A program made the translations under genes and the position numbers. The notes beneath the pieces are model-generated. The model saw nothing but the letters and a program-made list of their open reading frames with translations, searched no databases and was not told where the DNA came from. From DATAFT01 sp035544635 (GTDB lineage Bacteria; Acidobacteriota; Thermoanaerobaculia; Multivoradales; Multivoraceae), in the NCBI GenBank assembly GCA_035544635.1, contig DATKDQ010000245.1, positions 1 through 36,579 on the forward strand: DNA of 36,579 bases, in the 5' to 3' direction. Positions within the stretch are counted from its first letter, which is position 1. Every line of letters starts with the position of its first letter. Below, piece by piece: positions 9,655 through 20,932 of this stretch.

Positions 9655-10452
9655 GTGACGGTCTCCTCCACCACGCCCCGAGTCTCGAGGCTTCCTGCCG
9701 CCTGGCGGGTCTCGCTTCCCGTATTCGAAGGACCGCTCGCTCTCCTGCTCGAGCTGATCAAGGTCAACCAGGTCTCGCTCACCGACATCCCGGTGGCTCT
9801 GGTGTGCGATCAGTTCCACGAGTACCTCGCGCTCATGGAGGAGCTCGACCTCGACATCGCCGGCGAGTACATCTACGAGGCGGCGCTCCTGATCCAGCTC
9901 AAGTCCCGCATGCTCCTCCCGCGCACCGAGAGCGAGCTCGGGGGAGAGAACGACCCGCGCCAGGAGCTGGTACGGCGGCTGCTCGAGTACGAGCGGCTGA
10001 AGCAGGTCGCGCACACGTTGGCCGAGACCGACAGCGTGCGCCGCGCGATGTGGGCGCGCGAGACCGGTTCCGGCGACCTGCTCGCAGGCGAGGAGGCCGA
10101 GCTCGACCTCGAGGAGATCTCGCTCTACGACCTGCTGGTGGTGCTGCGGGACGCCCTGGCGCGGCACGCCCGCGAGCATCCCGAGCCGCTTCATTACCGC
10201 GGCGAGTCGTACCCGGTCCGCGCGCAGGTAGAGCGCATCCTGGCCCGCGCCCAGGCCGGGCAGTCGTTCGATCTGCTCGACGACCTGCTCTCGCTCTCCT
10301 GCCGCGCCGAGGCGATCTCGGCGTTCCTCGCCGTGCTCGAGCTGGCGCGCCTCCAGCTGGTGCGGGTGCACCAGAGCGCGCGCGGCGCGATTCTGCTGTA
10401 TCGCACCACCAGGGAGCTCCAGCCGCAGGATCTGGATACGCTCTACAGATGA
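9655..10452 (+). CDS. scpA: Segregation and condensation protein A
   Basis: ScpA is the kleisin subunit that bridges the SMC heads in the bacterial condensin complex. The 265-residue protein begins with the typical FEGPLALLLELIKVNQVSLTDI segment, then EYIYEAALLIQLKSRMLLP. The kleisin C-terminal winged helix is near the end (AISAFLAVLELARLQLVRV). The start is a GTG at 9655, four bases after the previous stop. The stop overlaps the scpB start in an ATGA junction, suggesting translational coupling and matched amounts of the two partners. The first 20 residues are a poorly conserved extension, so a slightly later start is possible. Confidence 0.95.
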   Translation: MTVSSTTPRVSRLPAAWRVSLPVFEGPLALLLELIKVNQVSLTDIPVALVCDQFHEYLALMEELDLDIAGEYIYEAALLIQLKSRMLLPRTESELGGENDPRQELVRRLLEYERLKQVAHTLAETDSVRRAMWARETGSGDLLAGEEAELDLEEISLYDLLVVLRDALARHAREHPEPLHYRGESYPVRAQVERILARAQAGQSFDLLDDLLSLSCRAEAISAFLAVLELARLQLVRVHQSARGAILLYRTTRELQPQDLDTLYR

Positions 10453-11249
10453 CCTCGCGCGAAGAGCTCGAAGCCGCCATCGAAGCGATCCTCTTCGTCG
10501 CGACCGAGCCGGTCACGAGCGAGAAGCTCCACGCCCTCTTCGCGGAGGACGAGCGCGAGGCGGTGGAAGCGGCGCTGGCGGCGGTGATCGCCCGGTATCC
10601 AGGCGAGGCGGCGCAGGGGCTGGTGGCGGACTTCGCGGCGGGCGGTGTGCGCCTGGTGACGCGGCCGGCGCTCCAGGGCTATCTGCGCAAGTACTTTCAA
10701 GTCTCCGGGCGCACCAAGCTGTCGATGGCCGCGCTCGAGACCCTCGCGATTGTCGCCTACCGCCAGCCGATCACGGCGCCCGAGATCCAGGAGCTGCGCG
10801 GCGTCTCCCCGGCCGGCGTCCTCAAGACGCTGCTCGACCACCGCCTGGTGCGGATCGCCGGCCGCAAGGAGGTCGTAGGCAAGCCCTTCCTGTACTGCAC
10901 TTCGAGGGAGTTCCTCATCCGCTTCGGGCTCAACCGGCTGCAGGACCTGCCGCCGCTCGAAGAGCTGGAGCAGATGCTCGCCTCCCACGCGGAGCGGGAC
11001 TCCGGCGACACGGCGGAGCAGGCGGATCTCTTCCCCAGTGAAGAAGCGGAGGAGAAAGAGGCCGACGAGAGAGCGGCCGAGGTGTTCTGGGCGCCGCCGG
11101 GCCACCCGAACGAAGGTGCCGGCGACGCGGTCCGGCGCGGCGACACGACGCCGGCAACCGCCGGCGAGGAGACCTGGGAAGACGGCGCCGCGGTCGAGGT
11201 GTGGACCGAAGCCGAGCGCGACGACGGAGACCCGCCGGAGGGAACGTGA
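10449..11249 (+). CDS. scpB: Segregation and condensation protein B
   Basis: ScpB binds ScpA as a dimer of tandem winged-helix proteins and completes the SMC-ScpAB complex on the nucleoid. The ATG at 10449 overlaps the scpA stop. Family segments are LEAAIEAILFVATEPVTSEKL near the N-terminus, LSMAALETLAIVAYRQPIT, EIQELRGVSPAGVLKTLLDH and LVRIAGRKEVVGKPFLYCTS. The conserved core ends near residue 180. The remaining 85 or so residues are acidic and low in complexity (rich in Glu, Asp, Ala and Pro) and longer than in many ScpB proteins. The stop overlaps the next start as GTGA. Total length is 266 residues. Confidence 0.95.
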   Translation: MTSREELEAAIEAILFVATEPVTSEKLHALFAEDEREAVEAALAAVIARYPGEAAQGLVADFAAGGVRLVTRPALQGYLRKYFQVSGRTKLSMAALETLAIVAYRQPITAPEIQELRGVSPAGVLKTLLDHRLVRIAGRKEVVGKPFLYCTSREFLIRFGLNRLQDLPPLEELEQMLASHAERDSGDTAEQADLFPSEEAEEKEADERAAEVFWAPPGHPNEGAGDAVRRGDTTPATAGEETWEDGAAVEVWTEAERDDGDPPEGT

Positions 11250-12265
11250 CGCCTTCCGAGCGCTCGGGGCGGGGCCGCGCACCCGAGGAGCCCGGGCGCG
11301 GGGCCGGAGGCGAGCGGCAGCGTCGACCGAAGCGGCCGCCGCGCGACGGCGCGCGGCAGCCGAGACCGGAGCGGCGCACCGCGGAGCGCGTACAGAAGAT
11401 CCTGGCGCAGGCCGGCCTCGGCTCTCGACGCGCCTGCGAGGACCTGATCCGCGCCGGACAGGTCACGATCAACGGCCGGGTCGCGACGCTCGGAGACAGG
11501 GCGGACCCCGGCCACGACTCGATCAAGGTCGCGGGAAAGCGCATCCGTCCGCCGGAACGGCACCGCTACGTCCTGCTCAACAAGCCGCGTGGCTTCGTGA
11601 CCACGGTGCGCGATCCCGAGGGCCGGCCCACGGTGCTCGATCTGGTGCCGGAGCGACTGCGCCGCGGCCTCCGTCCCGTAGGCCGCCTCGACTACGACAC
11701 CGAGGGCCTGTTGCTGCTCACCGACGACGGTGAGCTCAGTCAACGGGTGGCCCATCCCCGCCACGGTTGCATGAAGACCTACGAGGTGAAGGTCAAGGGG
11801 GTCCCCGACGAGCCTTCACTCGACCGCCTGCGCCGCGGCATCCCGCTCGACGGCCGTCGCACTGCGCCGAGCGAGATCCGCCCACGGCCGGGGGGACGCC
11901 GGCGACGTCCCGGCGACCGGGCGCCCTCGAGCCGCGCTGCGCGCCGGGGGCCCCCGAGCGGTCGCCGGGCCGAGCGCGGGCGAGGCTCTGCCAGACTCTC
12001 GCGCGACGACGGACGCGGAGTGCCGGCCGGCGATCGCCCTGGAGTCGAGCGTCCGACCGGCTCCGCCGGCAACAGCTGGTGGGTGGTGCGCCTCGCCGAG
12101 GGACGCACGCGTCAGATCCGCGACATGTTCCAGCGCATCGGCCACCCGGTGCAGAAGCTGCGCCGCATCGCGATCGGCCCGGTGCGCGACCCACGCCTCC
12201 CCGTCGGCGCCGTCCGCGAGCTGACGGAGGATGAGGTGCGCAGGTTGCGGGAGTCCTCGACTTGA
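11246..12265 (+). CDS. rluB: RluB/RsuA-type pseudouridine synthase with a Gly/Arg-rich insertion
   Basis: These enzymes isomerise a specific uridine in rRNA. The 339-residue product starts with about 45 basic, Pro/Arg-rich residues, then an S4 RNA-binding domain (RVQKILAQAGLGSRRACEDL). The catalytic domain follows: LLNKPRGFVTTV, then the motif with catalytic Asp149 (PVGRLDYDTEGLLLLT) and the C-terminal EGRTRQIRDMFQRIGHPV. Between IRP (residue 213) and NSWW (276) there is an insertion of about 60 residues rich in Arg, Gly, Pro and Ser where other members have only a short turn. The frame stays open through it and the downstream motif is intact, so the gene does not look broken. It is coupled to scpB (GTGA) and to cmk (TTGA). 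RluB is the likely subfamily given the scpB neighbour; RluE or RluF are less likely. Confidence 0.9.
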   Translation: MTPSERSGRGRAPEEPGRGAGGERQRRPKRPPRDGARQPRPERRTAERVQKILAQAGLGSRRACEDLIRAGQVTINGRVATLGDRADPGHDSIKVAGKRIRPPERHRYVLLNKPRGFVTTVRDPEGRPTVLDLVPERLRRGLRPVGRLDYDTEGLLLLTDDGELSQRVAHPRHGCMKTYEVKVKGVPDEPSLDRLRRGIPLDGRRTAPSEIRPRPGGRRRRPGDRAPSSRAARRGPPSGRRAERGRGSARLSRDDGRGVPAGDRPGVERPTGSAGNSWWVVRLAEGRTRQIRDMFQRIGHPVQKLRRIAIGPVRDPRLPVGAVRELTEDEVRRLRESST

Positions 12266-12993
12266 GCGCTCGGCTCGCGGCGAGTGGTGGCCAGCCGCGG
12301 CGGGCAGGGAGGACGGCGCTGCGCGTGGTGGCGATCGATGGCCCGTCGGGCGTCGGCAAGAGCACGGTCGCGCGTCTCCTGGCGACGCGCCTCGGCGTGG
12401 CCTACCTCGACAGCGGAGCGCTCTATCGAGCGATCGCGCTCCAGGTGCTCGGCGCCGGAGTCGATCCCGACGACGCGGCCGCGGTGGAGCGGCTGCTGGA
12501 GCGGACGCGTCTCGAGATCCAGAGCGCGCCCGGCGCGGACATCGAGATCCGGATCGACGGCGAGCGCGTGAGCGAGGAGCTGCGCCAGCCGGCGGTGGCT
12601 CGCGCCGCGTCGCGCATCGCCGCTCAGGCTGCGGTGCGCCGCCGGCTCACCGCCGTGCAGCGCTCGGCGGTGCCACCGGCGGGCGCCGTGGTCGAAGGCC
12701 GCGACATCGGCTCGGTGGTGTTTCCGGAGACCCCACACAAGTTCTTCCTCGACGCCCGGCTCGAGGTGCGCGCGCAACGGCGCCTGCGCGACATCCGGCG
12801 GACGCGTCCGGAAGCTGAGCTGGCGGAGGTGGTCTCCGAGATCGGCGAGCGCGACCGGCGCGATCGCGAACGATCGCTCTCGCCGCTGCGCCTCGATGAC
12901 AGCTATCAGGTGGTGGACACCTCGGATCTCGACGCCGACGAGGTCGTCCGCCGGATCGAGGATGCCGTCCGCCGCGCCTGTGGACTCGGATAG
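12262..12993 (+). CDS. cmk: Cytidylate kinase
   Basis: Cmk phosphorylates CMP and dCMP to the diphosphates in pyrimidine salvage. The P-loop GPSGVGKS is at residues 27-34. Then come LDSGALYRAIAL (usually LDTGAMYRA), VVEGRDIGSVVFPETPHKFF, LDARLEVRAQRRL, ERDRRDRERSLSPL and a C-terminal DSYQVVDTSDLDADEVV. The length of 243 residues includes a 20-residue basic N-terminal extension. The TTG start at 12262 overlaps the preceding stop as TTGA; internal GTG codons just before the P-loop would give a start too close to it. It is the last gene of the run and faces hemE tail to tail, with a hairpin between. Confidence 0.95.
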   Translation: MSARLAASGGQPRRAGRTALRVVAIDGPSGVGKSTVARLLATRLGVAYLDSGALYRAIALQVLGAGVDPDDAAAVERLLERTRLEIQSAPGADIEIRIDGERVSEELRQPAVARAASRIAAQAAVRRRLTAVQRSAVPPAGAVVEGRDIGSVVFPETPHKFFLDARLEVRAQRRLRDIRRTRPEAELAEVVSEIGERDRRDRERSLSPLRLDDSYQVVDTSDLDADEVVRRIEDAVRRACGLG

Positions 12994-13062
12994 AAGCGAC
13001 TAACAGCGGCGCATCTGTGCGGGCGCGAAGCGCCAGCGCCGTCCTCGGCGCCAAACAGCAAC

Positions 13063-13102
13063 GAGCCGGAGGAACGTGCTATCCAGCACGTTCCGGAGGC
13101 TC
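13063..13102. terminator. Hairpin between the convergent cmk and hemE genes, covering the hemE stop
   Basis: GGAACGTGCT (13071-13080) and AGCACGTTCC (13085-13094) form a perfect 10-bp stem with a 4-nt loop. Beyond a mismatched 3- to 4-nt internal loop the helix continues with GAGCC (13063-13067) and GGCTC (13098-13102). It works equally on both strands and so could end both transcripts. No T-run follows on either side, so intrinsic termination is not proven. The hemE stop codon (13081-13079) lies at the loop. Confidence 0.55.
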
Positions 13103-14113
13103 CCGGCCCTGGGCGAACGCGACGAAAGCGCGCGCATGCTCGACCGGCGTCTGGGGCAGGATCCCGTGCCCGAGGTTGACGATGTGGGGGCCGCCGGAGC
13201 CGTCGGCGAGAAGGCGGGCGGTCTCCTCGCGAATCGACGCGATCGGAGCGAGCAGCGCGCACGGATCGAGGTTGCCCTGGAGGGTCTTGCCGCCTCCGCT
13301 GCGGCGTCGCGCCTCGGCGATCGGTACGCGCCAGTCGACCGACAGCACCTCGACCGGCAGGCGCCCGAGCGTCTCGAGCAGATGCGAGCCGTCACGCGCG
13401 TACACGATCCTCGGCACGCCCGCCGGCAGCCCTTCGAGGATGCGCTCGAGCGACGGCCGCGCCAGGGCCTCCCAGCGCGCCGCGCCGAGGAGGCCGCCCC
13501 AGGTGTCGAACAGCTGCACCGCCTGGGCCCCGGCGTCGATCTGGCCCCGCAGGTACTCGATCGTGGTGTCCGCGATGCGGTCGAGCAGGCGGCGCAGCCC
13601 GCCGGGATCGGCGTAGCTCCAGGCGAGCAGGTGCGCGAACGAGGTCGACGCTCCGCCCTCGACCAGGTAGGCCGCGAGCGTCCACGGACTGCCGGCGAAC
13701 CCGATCACCGGCACCCGGCCGTCGAGATGGCGGCGCACCTGGCGCACGGTGGAGAAGACGTAGCCCAGTGTGGCGGCGACGTCGGGGCGCTCCAGCCGAT
13801 CGACGTCCGCGGCGGATCGGACCGGATCGGCGAAGCGCGGGCCGTCGCCGGGCTCGAAGCACAGCGCGGCGCCCATGGCGTCGAGCACGAGCAGGATGTC
13901 GGCGAACACGATCGCCGCATCCACGCCCAGGATGTCGACCGGCTGGACGGTGACCTCCGCCGCCAGCTCCGGGGTCCTGCACAGATCGAGGAACGTGGTG
14001 CGCTCACGGATACGCCGGTACTCCGGCAGGTACCTCCCGGCCTGCCGCATGAGCCACACCGGCGGGCGCGGCACCGCTTCGCCGCGGCAGGCGCGCAGGA
14101 ACAGGTCGCACAT
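13079..14113 (-). CDS. hemE: Uroporphyrinogen decarboxylase
   Basis: HemE removes four carboxyl groups from uroporphyrinogen III to give coproporphyrinogen III in heme synthesis. The 344-residue product has the signature PPVWLMRQAGRYLPEYR near residue 18, the catalytic-site segment IVFADILL with Asp72, VIGFAGSPWTLAAYLVEGG, LFDTWGGLL, LQGNLDPCALLAP and NLGHGILPQTPVEHARAFV. The reading frame stays open far upstream on this strand, but the ATG at 14113 gives the family's standard N-terminus and is preceded at 8 nt by a -10-like TATCGT. No other heme gene is in the window. The gene is monocistronic here and diverges from the FHA-AAA+ regulator, which might control it, although nothing in the sequence proves that. 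Confidence 0.96.
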   Translation of the reverse strand: MCDLFLRACRGEAVPRPPVWLMRQAGRYLPEYRRIRERTTFLDLCRTPELAAEVTVQPVDILGVDAAIVFADILLVLDAMGAALCFEPGDGPRFADPVRSAADVDRLERPDVAATLGYVFSTVRQVRRHLDGRVPVIGFAGSPWTLAAYLVEGGASTSFAHLLAWSYADPGGLRRLLDRIADTTIEYLRGQIDAGAQAVQLFDTWGGLLGAARWEALARPSLERILEGLPAGVPRIVYARDGSHLLETLGRLPVEVLSVDWRVPIAEARRRSGGGKTLQGNLDPCALLAPIASIREETARLLADGSGGPHIVNLGHGILPQTPVEHARAFVAFAQGREPPERAG

Positions 14114-14121
14114 CGCGCGGC

Positions 14122-14127
14122 ACGATA
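14122..14127 (-). promoter_or_regulatory. Candidate -10 element TATCGT for leaderless hemE
   Basis: On the minus strand TATCGT ends 8 nt before the hemE ATG, with no Shine-Dalgarno sequence between them. No convincing -35 is seen. Together with the TAAGAT at 14206-14211 on the other strand it gives a divergent promoter pair in a 105-bp gap. Confidence 0.45.
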
Positions 14128-14205
14128 ACAGAGGGGTTCGTGCCCTTCCCGGGCCCTCTCCGGCCGGCGGTGGCCCCGGGGGAAGCTTCCACGGCGCCGC
14201 CACGC

Positions 14206-14211
14206 TAAGAT
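14206..14211 (+). promoter_or_regulatory. Candidate -10 element TAAGAT for the FHA-AAA+ gene
   Basis: TAAGAT ends 7 nt before ATG 14219. The gap (CCCCACG) has no ribosome-binding site. A -35 is not obvious. The position suggests a leaderless mRNA. Confidence 0.45.
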
Positions 14212-14218
14212 CCCCACG

Positions 14219-16023
<1,805 letters not shown>

Positions 16024-16027
<4 letters not shown>

Positions 16028-19000
16028 GGGATCCGCTCCCGCACTTCTCCCTCGCCGCCACTCTCCTCCTCCTCCTCCCGACCGATCCGCTCATCGCCGC
16101 CGTCGCGGTCGGTGGCCTCGGGCTCGCCGTGCTCGCGACGCGCCTGCCTCGCCGCGAAAAGGCGATGCTTGCCTCCGGCCTGCTGGTCGCGGCGGGGCTG
16201 GTCGCGACCGGGGCGGCAATGGCGAGGTTCGACTCCAGCGCGGTGTGGGCACGCCTCGGCGAGCACCGGCTCGCCCGCTTGGTCGAGGAGCTCGAGCAGG
16301 GCGCCGACCGCGCGGTCGAGGCGGTGAGACCGGTGGCGGCCGCGCCGCTCCGCGTCGAGGCGTTCGACCGGCTCGACGCGCTGGTGGGGCGGAGCGACCC
16401 GCGCCGGAGCTACCTGCTGTTCGATCAAGATGGAGAAGCGGTGGCATGGGCGGGCGAAGGTCTCCTGCACGACGTCGATCCGCTGGCACGCCGACGCGAG
16501 GAGACCGGCTTCGTATCGAGCTACACCGCGACCACGATCTACACCCTGCGGCAGGTGGGCGAGCGGGGGCAGGCCTCGTGGTGGGTCCTGTCCGGGCGCA
16601 GCTTCCCGCGAGATCGCCTGCCATTCTCCCCGGGGCCGACTCTCGACGCGCGCGACTACCGTTGGTGGATCGAGAGCGACGATGCCGCGGCGGCGGGCGG
16701 CTCTGCGCTCCTGCGCTCGGGGCGGGGGTTTGGGTTGCGCGTGCAACGCGATCCCGACGCCGACGCCACCGCTCGATCGCGCACCTGGGCGGCCGTGGCG
16801 CTGGGAGTCGCCCTGTTCGCCGTGGCGCTCGAGCGCGGCCGCGCCGCCGTCCGCTCCGGCGGTCCGCGCGCAGCGCTCGTGCCCGGCGTGATCGCGGTCG
16901 CCGGTGTGGCGACGCTCGCGCGCGCCGGCGGCGCGACCCTTCTCCCCCTCGCGATTCTCGCCGCCGTCGCCGTCGTGGCCGCAGTCTGGTTGGCGGTGCG
17001 GGCGGCAGGGGCGCCCGGCGCCCCGACCTGGCCGCGCGCGATCGCCGGCGCCGGCCTCCCGCTCGGGGCCGCCTGGTGCGCTCTGCTCCTGACCTCCGCG
17101 CCCGACCTCGGAGAGCGTCTCGCGGTGGGCGGCGCCGGCCTCGCGCTGCGGACCGCGGTGGCGGTGCTCGGGCTCGCGGTGCTGGTGCCGCCGCATCGGC
17201 CGCCCCTCTCGGCAAGTGCCGGCCGGCGCGCGCCGCTCGAAGGGCTCCTCGCGGCCTCGCTCGCGCTGCTGCTCGGCGCTGGCGCCGCGAGCGATCACAC
17301 CGCGGCGGCCGTGGCCCTCCTCCTGGCCGGTGGCGCGACGGCGATCGTCGCGCTCGGGCGTCGCGGCGGCGGCTCCACCGGACGATGGATGACGATCGTC
17401 GTGGTTGCCTGTCTGCTCGCCGCCGTTTCGTGGGAGCTCTCATATCGCCGCACGCTTCGCGCGCGTTGGGAGCGCGACCTCGTGGCCATCGCGGAGCCGG
17501 CGCTCGAGACGCGCGGGGCGCAGCTCGCCGACCAGATGAAGAGCTATCTCGCCTCGCCGCGGGCGCGGAAGATCGCCGCCGTGCCCACCACGCCGGACGC
17601 CCGCCAGGACCTCGCGGTCGCGCTGTGGCAAGGCTCGCCGCTGGCGCGACGGGACGTGGCGTCGGCGGTCGAGATCGAGTCGGACGCGGCCGAGCCGTCG
17701 CTGTTCTCGTACGGACTGGCGATCCGTGAGGGCGAGATCGATCCCGAGTCGCTCCCGCCGGCAGGCGTCCGCGCCGCCCGCTGGACCCGTGGCTCCGCCA
17801 CGCTCGATGCTCCGCGGGGACCGAGCACGGCCCGGTTCTGGATCGTGCCGCTCGCCGCTCCGGTCGAGGGGGTGTCGCCGGGCGAGCTCGTGGTGGACCT
17901 CCTGCGCGGCGACCCCGCCGTCGAGGCCACCGGGCTCGCGGGCGGGGCGGCCCTCGCCGTGCACGCCGGCGAGCGCGCTCTCCTCCTGCCCTGGGCAAGA
18001 CGGACCGTTCCCGAGAGCGGCCAGCGCGGCGTGGCGGACACGCCGGAGGGACGCGCCTGGTACTGGTCGGCGCGGCGCGACGACGTCACGTACACCGTCT
18101 ATCTGCCGCGGCTCACCGCCCTGCGCGGGCTCGAGCGAGTCGGGATCCACGCGGTGGGCACGCTGCTCGCGGCCGGCGCGCTGGCGGGGTTCGGGCTGCT
18201 GCTCGTCCTCGGCGACGATGCGTTCCGCGGACGGGTGAAGAGCGCGCTGCGCTCGTACTCGCGCCGTCTCATCCTCATCCTCACCGTGCTGATCGTCCTG
18301 CCGCTCCTGCTCCTCGACGCGGTCCTGTTCCGAGCGCTCGACGACCGACTCGAGGCCGAGCATCGGAAGGCGGCGGAGGTCGCGCTCGTCGTCTCGCAGC
18401 GGGTCCTGAGCGACTACCTCCTCGCGATCGAGCCCGGGTTCGGCATCCGCACCGTGCTCGAGCAGGAGGTGCTCGACTGGCTGGCGCAGGTGGTCGACCG
18501 CGAGGTGAACGTGTACTGGGGATCGCAGTCGTTCGCGTCGAGCCGCCCCGAGCTCTTCACCGCCGGCCTGCTGCCGACCCGGATCCCGGGCGACGTGTTC
18601 TCCGAGCTCGCCCTGCGCCAGGACGCGCTGGCCGCGCGCACCCGGAGCGCCGCCGGACGCACCTACCTCGAGCTCTACGCACCGCTGGACATCGGCGAGC
18701 CCGACGCGCCGCTCGATCGGCGGTTCTACCTGTCGACGCCCCTGTTGGCGCAGGAGGAGGAGGTGAGCGGCGAGCTCGCGCGCCTCGTCCGCCGGGTGGT
18801 CGTTGTCACCGTCGCGCTGCTGCTCCTGGTGCTCGCGGTCGGCGCGCGCCTGGCGGCCGGGTTCACGCGACCGGTCATGGAGATCGTCGAGGGCACCGGC
18901 CGCATCGCCCGAGGCGCCACCTCGCTCGGTTTGCGCCCGACCGAGCCCGAGCTGCGGACCCTGGTGGCGGCGATCGACGAGATGGCGCGGCGGGTCGCCC

Positions 19001-20037
19001 AGAGCCGCGCCGCACTGCTGCGCGAGAAGCAGGTGGTCGAGAAGATGGTGGAGAGCATCACTGCGGCGGTGGTCTCGGTCGATCACGACCGGCGGGTGAT
19101 CATGCACAACCAGGTCGCCGCCACGCTGCTTCGAGCCGAGGTCGGGGTGCCCATCGTCGACGTCGCGGCCGCCGCCCCGATCGAGGGGCTCGAGGGCTTC
19201 CTGGGCGAGGCGCGCGGCGCGGTGGCGCCGATCCACCGGCGCCTGCGCTCGGCCGGCGCCGAGGACCGCGAGTGGAGCGTGGTCTGGGTGCCGGTGCCCG
19301 GCGGCGGAGATCCGGCGGCGCTGCTGGTGGTCGAGGACGTCACCGAGATCCTGCGCGCGCAGCGGCTCGAGGCTTGGGCGGAGATGGCGCGCATCATCGC
19401 GCACGAGGTCAAGAATCCGCTCACGCCGATCCGACTCTCGACCGAGCACATGCAGCAGGTATTCGCGTCCGATCCCGAGCGCTTCCGCGAGGTCTTCGAG
19501 CGCTGCACGCGCAACATCCTGCTGCAGGTCGAGGAGCTGCGCGCGATCGCGAGCGAGTTCTCGACCTACAGTCGCGTGCCGCACATGGATCTGCGCCCCG
19601 GGGACCTGGTCGCCCTGGCGCGATCGGTCACCGGCGCCTATCAGGCGGCGCCGCCGCCCGGCGTCGGAATCGTGTTCGAGAGCGCCGTCGAGGAGGCACC
19701 GGCCCGCTTCGACGAGAAGCTCTTGGCGAGAGCGCTGCGCAACCTGCTCGAGAACGCGGTGCGCGCGAGCCGCGACCGGGGCACAGTCGAGGTGCGCGTC
19801 GACGCCGACGACGGCGCGGTGGCGATCGAGGTCTCGGATCGCGGCCCCGGAGTGCGGGCCGAGGACATGACCCGCATCTTCGAGCCCTACTTCTCGACCT
19901 ATGACGCCGGAACCGGCCTCGGCCTGCCGATCGCGCGCCGCATCGTCGAGGTGCACGGCGGCACCATCTCCGCCGCCAACCGCGTCGACGGAGGCCTCTC
20001 GGTGCGGATCACGATTCCCCTCTCCACTCCCTCCTGA
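16024..20037 (+). CDS. Large NtrY-like membrane histidine kinase
   Basis: The 1337-residue sensor kinase has an unusually long N-terminal half. Hydrophobic segments cluster near residues 8-70 and 250-480, with further ones near 700-725 and 740-765; extracytoplasmic loops lie between, including about 480-690 and 770-920. A last transmembrane helix near 925-945 leads into a HAMP domain (TRPVMEIVEGTGRIARG), then a PAS-like segment (about 1000-1085). The HisKA motif IIAHEVKNPLTPIRLS carries His1127. The ATPase domain has the N box NLLENAVRAS (about 1240), SDRGPGV and GTGLGLPIARRIVEVHGG. HEVKNPLTPI is typical of NtrY-type kinases. The TTG start overlaps the regulator stop, so the pair is cotranscribed and coupled, but the partner has no receiver domain. 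The stimulus is unknown. Confidence 0.92.
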
Positions 20038-20156
20038 CCCCGGAGCACTCGACCTGGTGGCGGGCGCCGCGCGCGGCGCTTCGTCCCGAGCGGGCGCTGG
20101 TGGGGGTTCGCCGAGGTCGCGCACCCCGCGCCGGCGCGCCGGTGCCGGAGCACAGG

Positions 20157-20182
20157 TGCTAGGCTGCGCCGCGCTCGGAGGT
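20157..20182 (+). promoter_or_regulatory. Candidate extended -10 (TGCTAGGCT) and Shine-Dalgarno GGAGGT
   Basis: TGCTAGGCT at 20157-20165 reads as an extended -10. It is followed by GGAGGT at 20177-20182, a good ribosome-binding site that covers the GTG at 20181 and therefore favours the GTG at 20187 as the start. The 143 bp between the kinase and this gene otherwise hold only a GC palindrome (20064-20079). Confidence 0.4.
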
Positions 20183-20186
20183 GCCT

Positions 20187-20927
20187 GTGCGTCCGCTCGT
20201 CGCGCTCCTGGTACGACCGTTCACGGAGATCCTCTACGGGCTCGAGCGCTGCCTGGTGCCTGGCGTGACCGGTCTACTGCGCTGCTTTGCCGGGCTCGCG
20301 ATCGGATGGTGGATCTACGTCCCGATCCACGAGCTCCTGCACGCCTTCGGCTGCGAGCTCGGCGGCGGCCGGGTCTGGCGCCTGGAGCTGGATCCTCTCT
20401 ACGGCGGCGCCCTGCTCGAGCGCTGGCTGCACTTCGTCGAGGCGGGCGGCGACTACGCGGGCCGCCTGGCCGGCTTCGACACCGGCGGAAGCGACGTGGT
20501 CCACCTGATGACCACCGGTCTGCCTTTCGTGCTGACCATCTTCCCGGGCGTGTGGTGGATGCGACGGGGAGCGCGGTGCGGCTCGGGCCTCGTCTTTGGG
20601 GCCGCGCTGGTGGCGGCGACCGGTCCCTTCCTGTCGCTGACCGGCGACGCCTACGAGATCGGTTCGCTCTACGCGGTGCAGCTCGCGCCGTGGTCGAGCG
20701 CCGGCGCTCGGGCGGCGCTGGTCGGCGACGACGCATTCGTGATCGCGAGCGGCCTCGCCGGCTCCGCGAGCACCGCGACCTGGCTCGGCTTCGTGCTCGC
20801 CTCCACCCTGGCGCTGGCCTGGGCCTATGCCGCCTGGGCCGTCGGTGCCGCCACCGCGACTCGCCTGGGGCAGCCGCCGGTCGAGGCGCTCGCGCGGGCA
20901 CGCCAGCGCCCCCGGCGGGATCGCTGA
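20187..20927 (+). CDS. Membrane protein with an HELLH zincin-like motif
   Basis: I do not recognise a named family. The 246-residue product has about five hydrophobic segments. The first, near residues 30-50, ends in PIHELLHAFGCELGGG, where His48-Glu-Leu-Leu-His is an HExxH motif of the kind used by membrane metallopeptidases such as M50 proteins. A later segment DVVHLMTTGLPFVLTIFPG has another His and a Gly/Pro pattern that might supply the third ligand, but no clear NPDG-type motif of M50 is visible. The C-terminus is a basic tail. An upstream GTG at 20181 would add two residues. The glutaminyl cyclase gene starts 5 bp after the stop, so the two probably form an operon. A membrane peptidase is plausible but unproven. 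Confidence 0.75.
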   Translation: MRPLVALLVRPFTEILYGLERCLVPGVTGLLRCFAGLAIGWWIYVPIHELLHAFGCELGGGRVWRLELDPLYGGALLERWLHFVEAGGDYAGRLAGFDTGGSDVVHLMTTGLPFVLTIFPGVWWMRRGARCGSGLVFGAALVAATGPFLSLTGDAYEIGSLYAVQLAPWSSAGARAALVGDDAFVIASGLAGSASTATWLGFVLASTLALAWAYAAWAVGAATATRLGQPPVEALARARQRPRRDR

Positions 20928-20932
20928 CCGGC

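Noticed and set aside
11246..12265. Frameshifted or fused RluB gene
   Set aside because: The frame is continuous and the motifs on both sides of the insertion are intact and in register, so an insertion is the simpler reading.
20064..20079. GC palindrome GCGCCGCGCGCGGCGC after the kinase gene
   Set aside because: There is no T-run, and alternating GC runs are frequent here by chance, so I do not call it a terminator.
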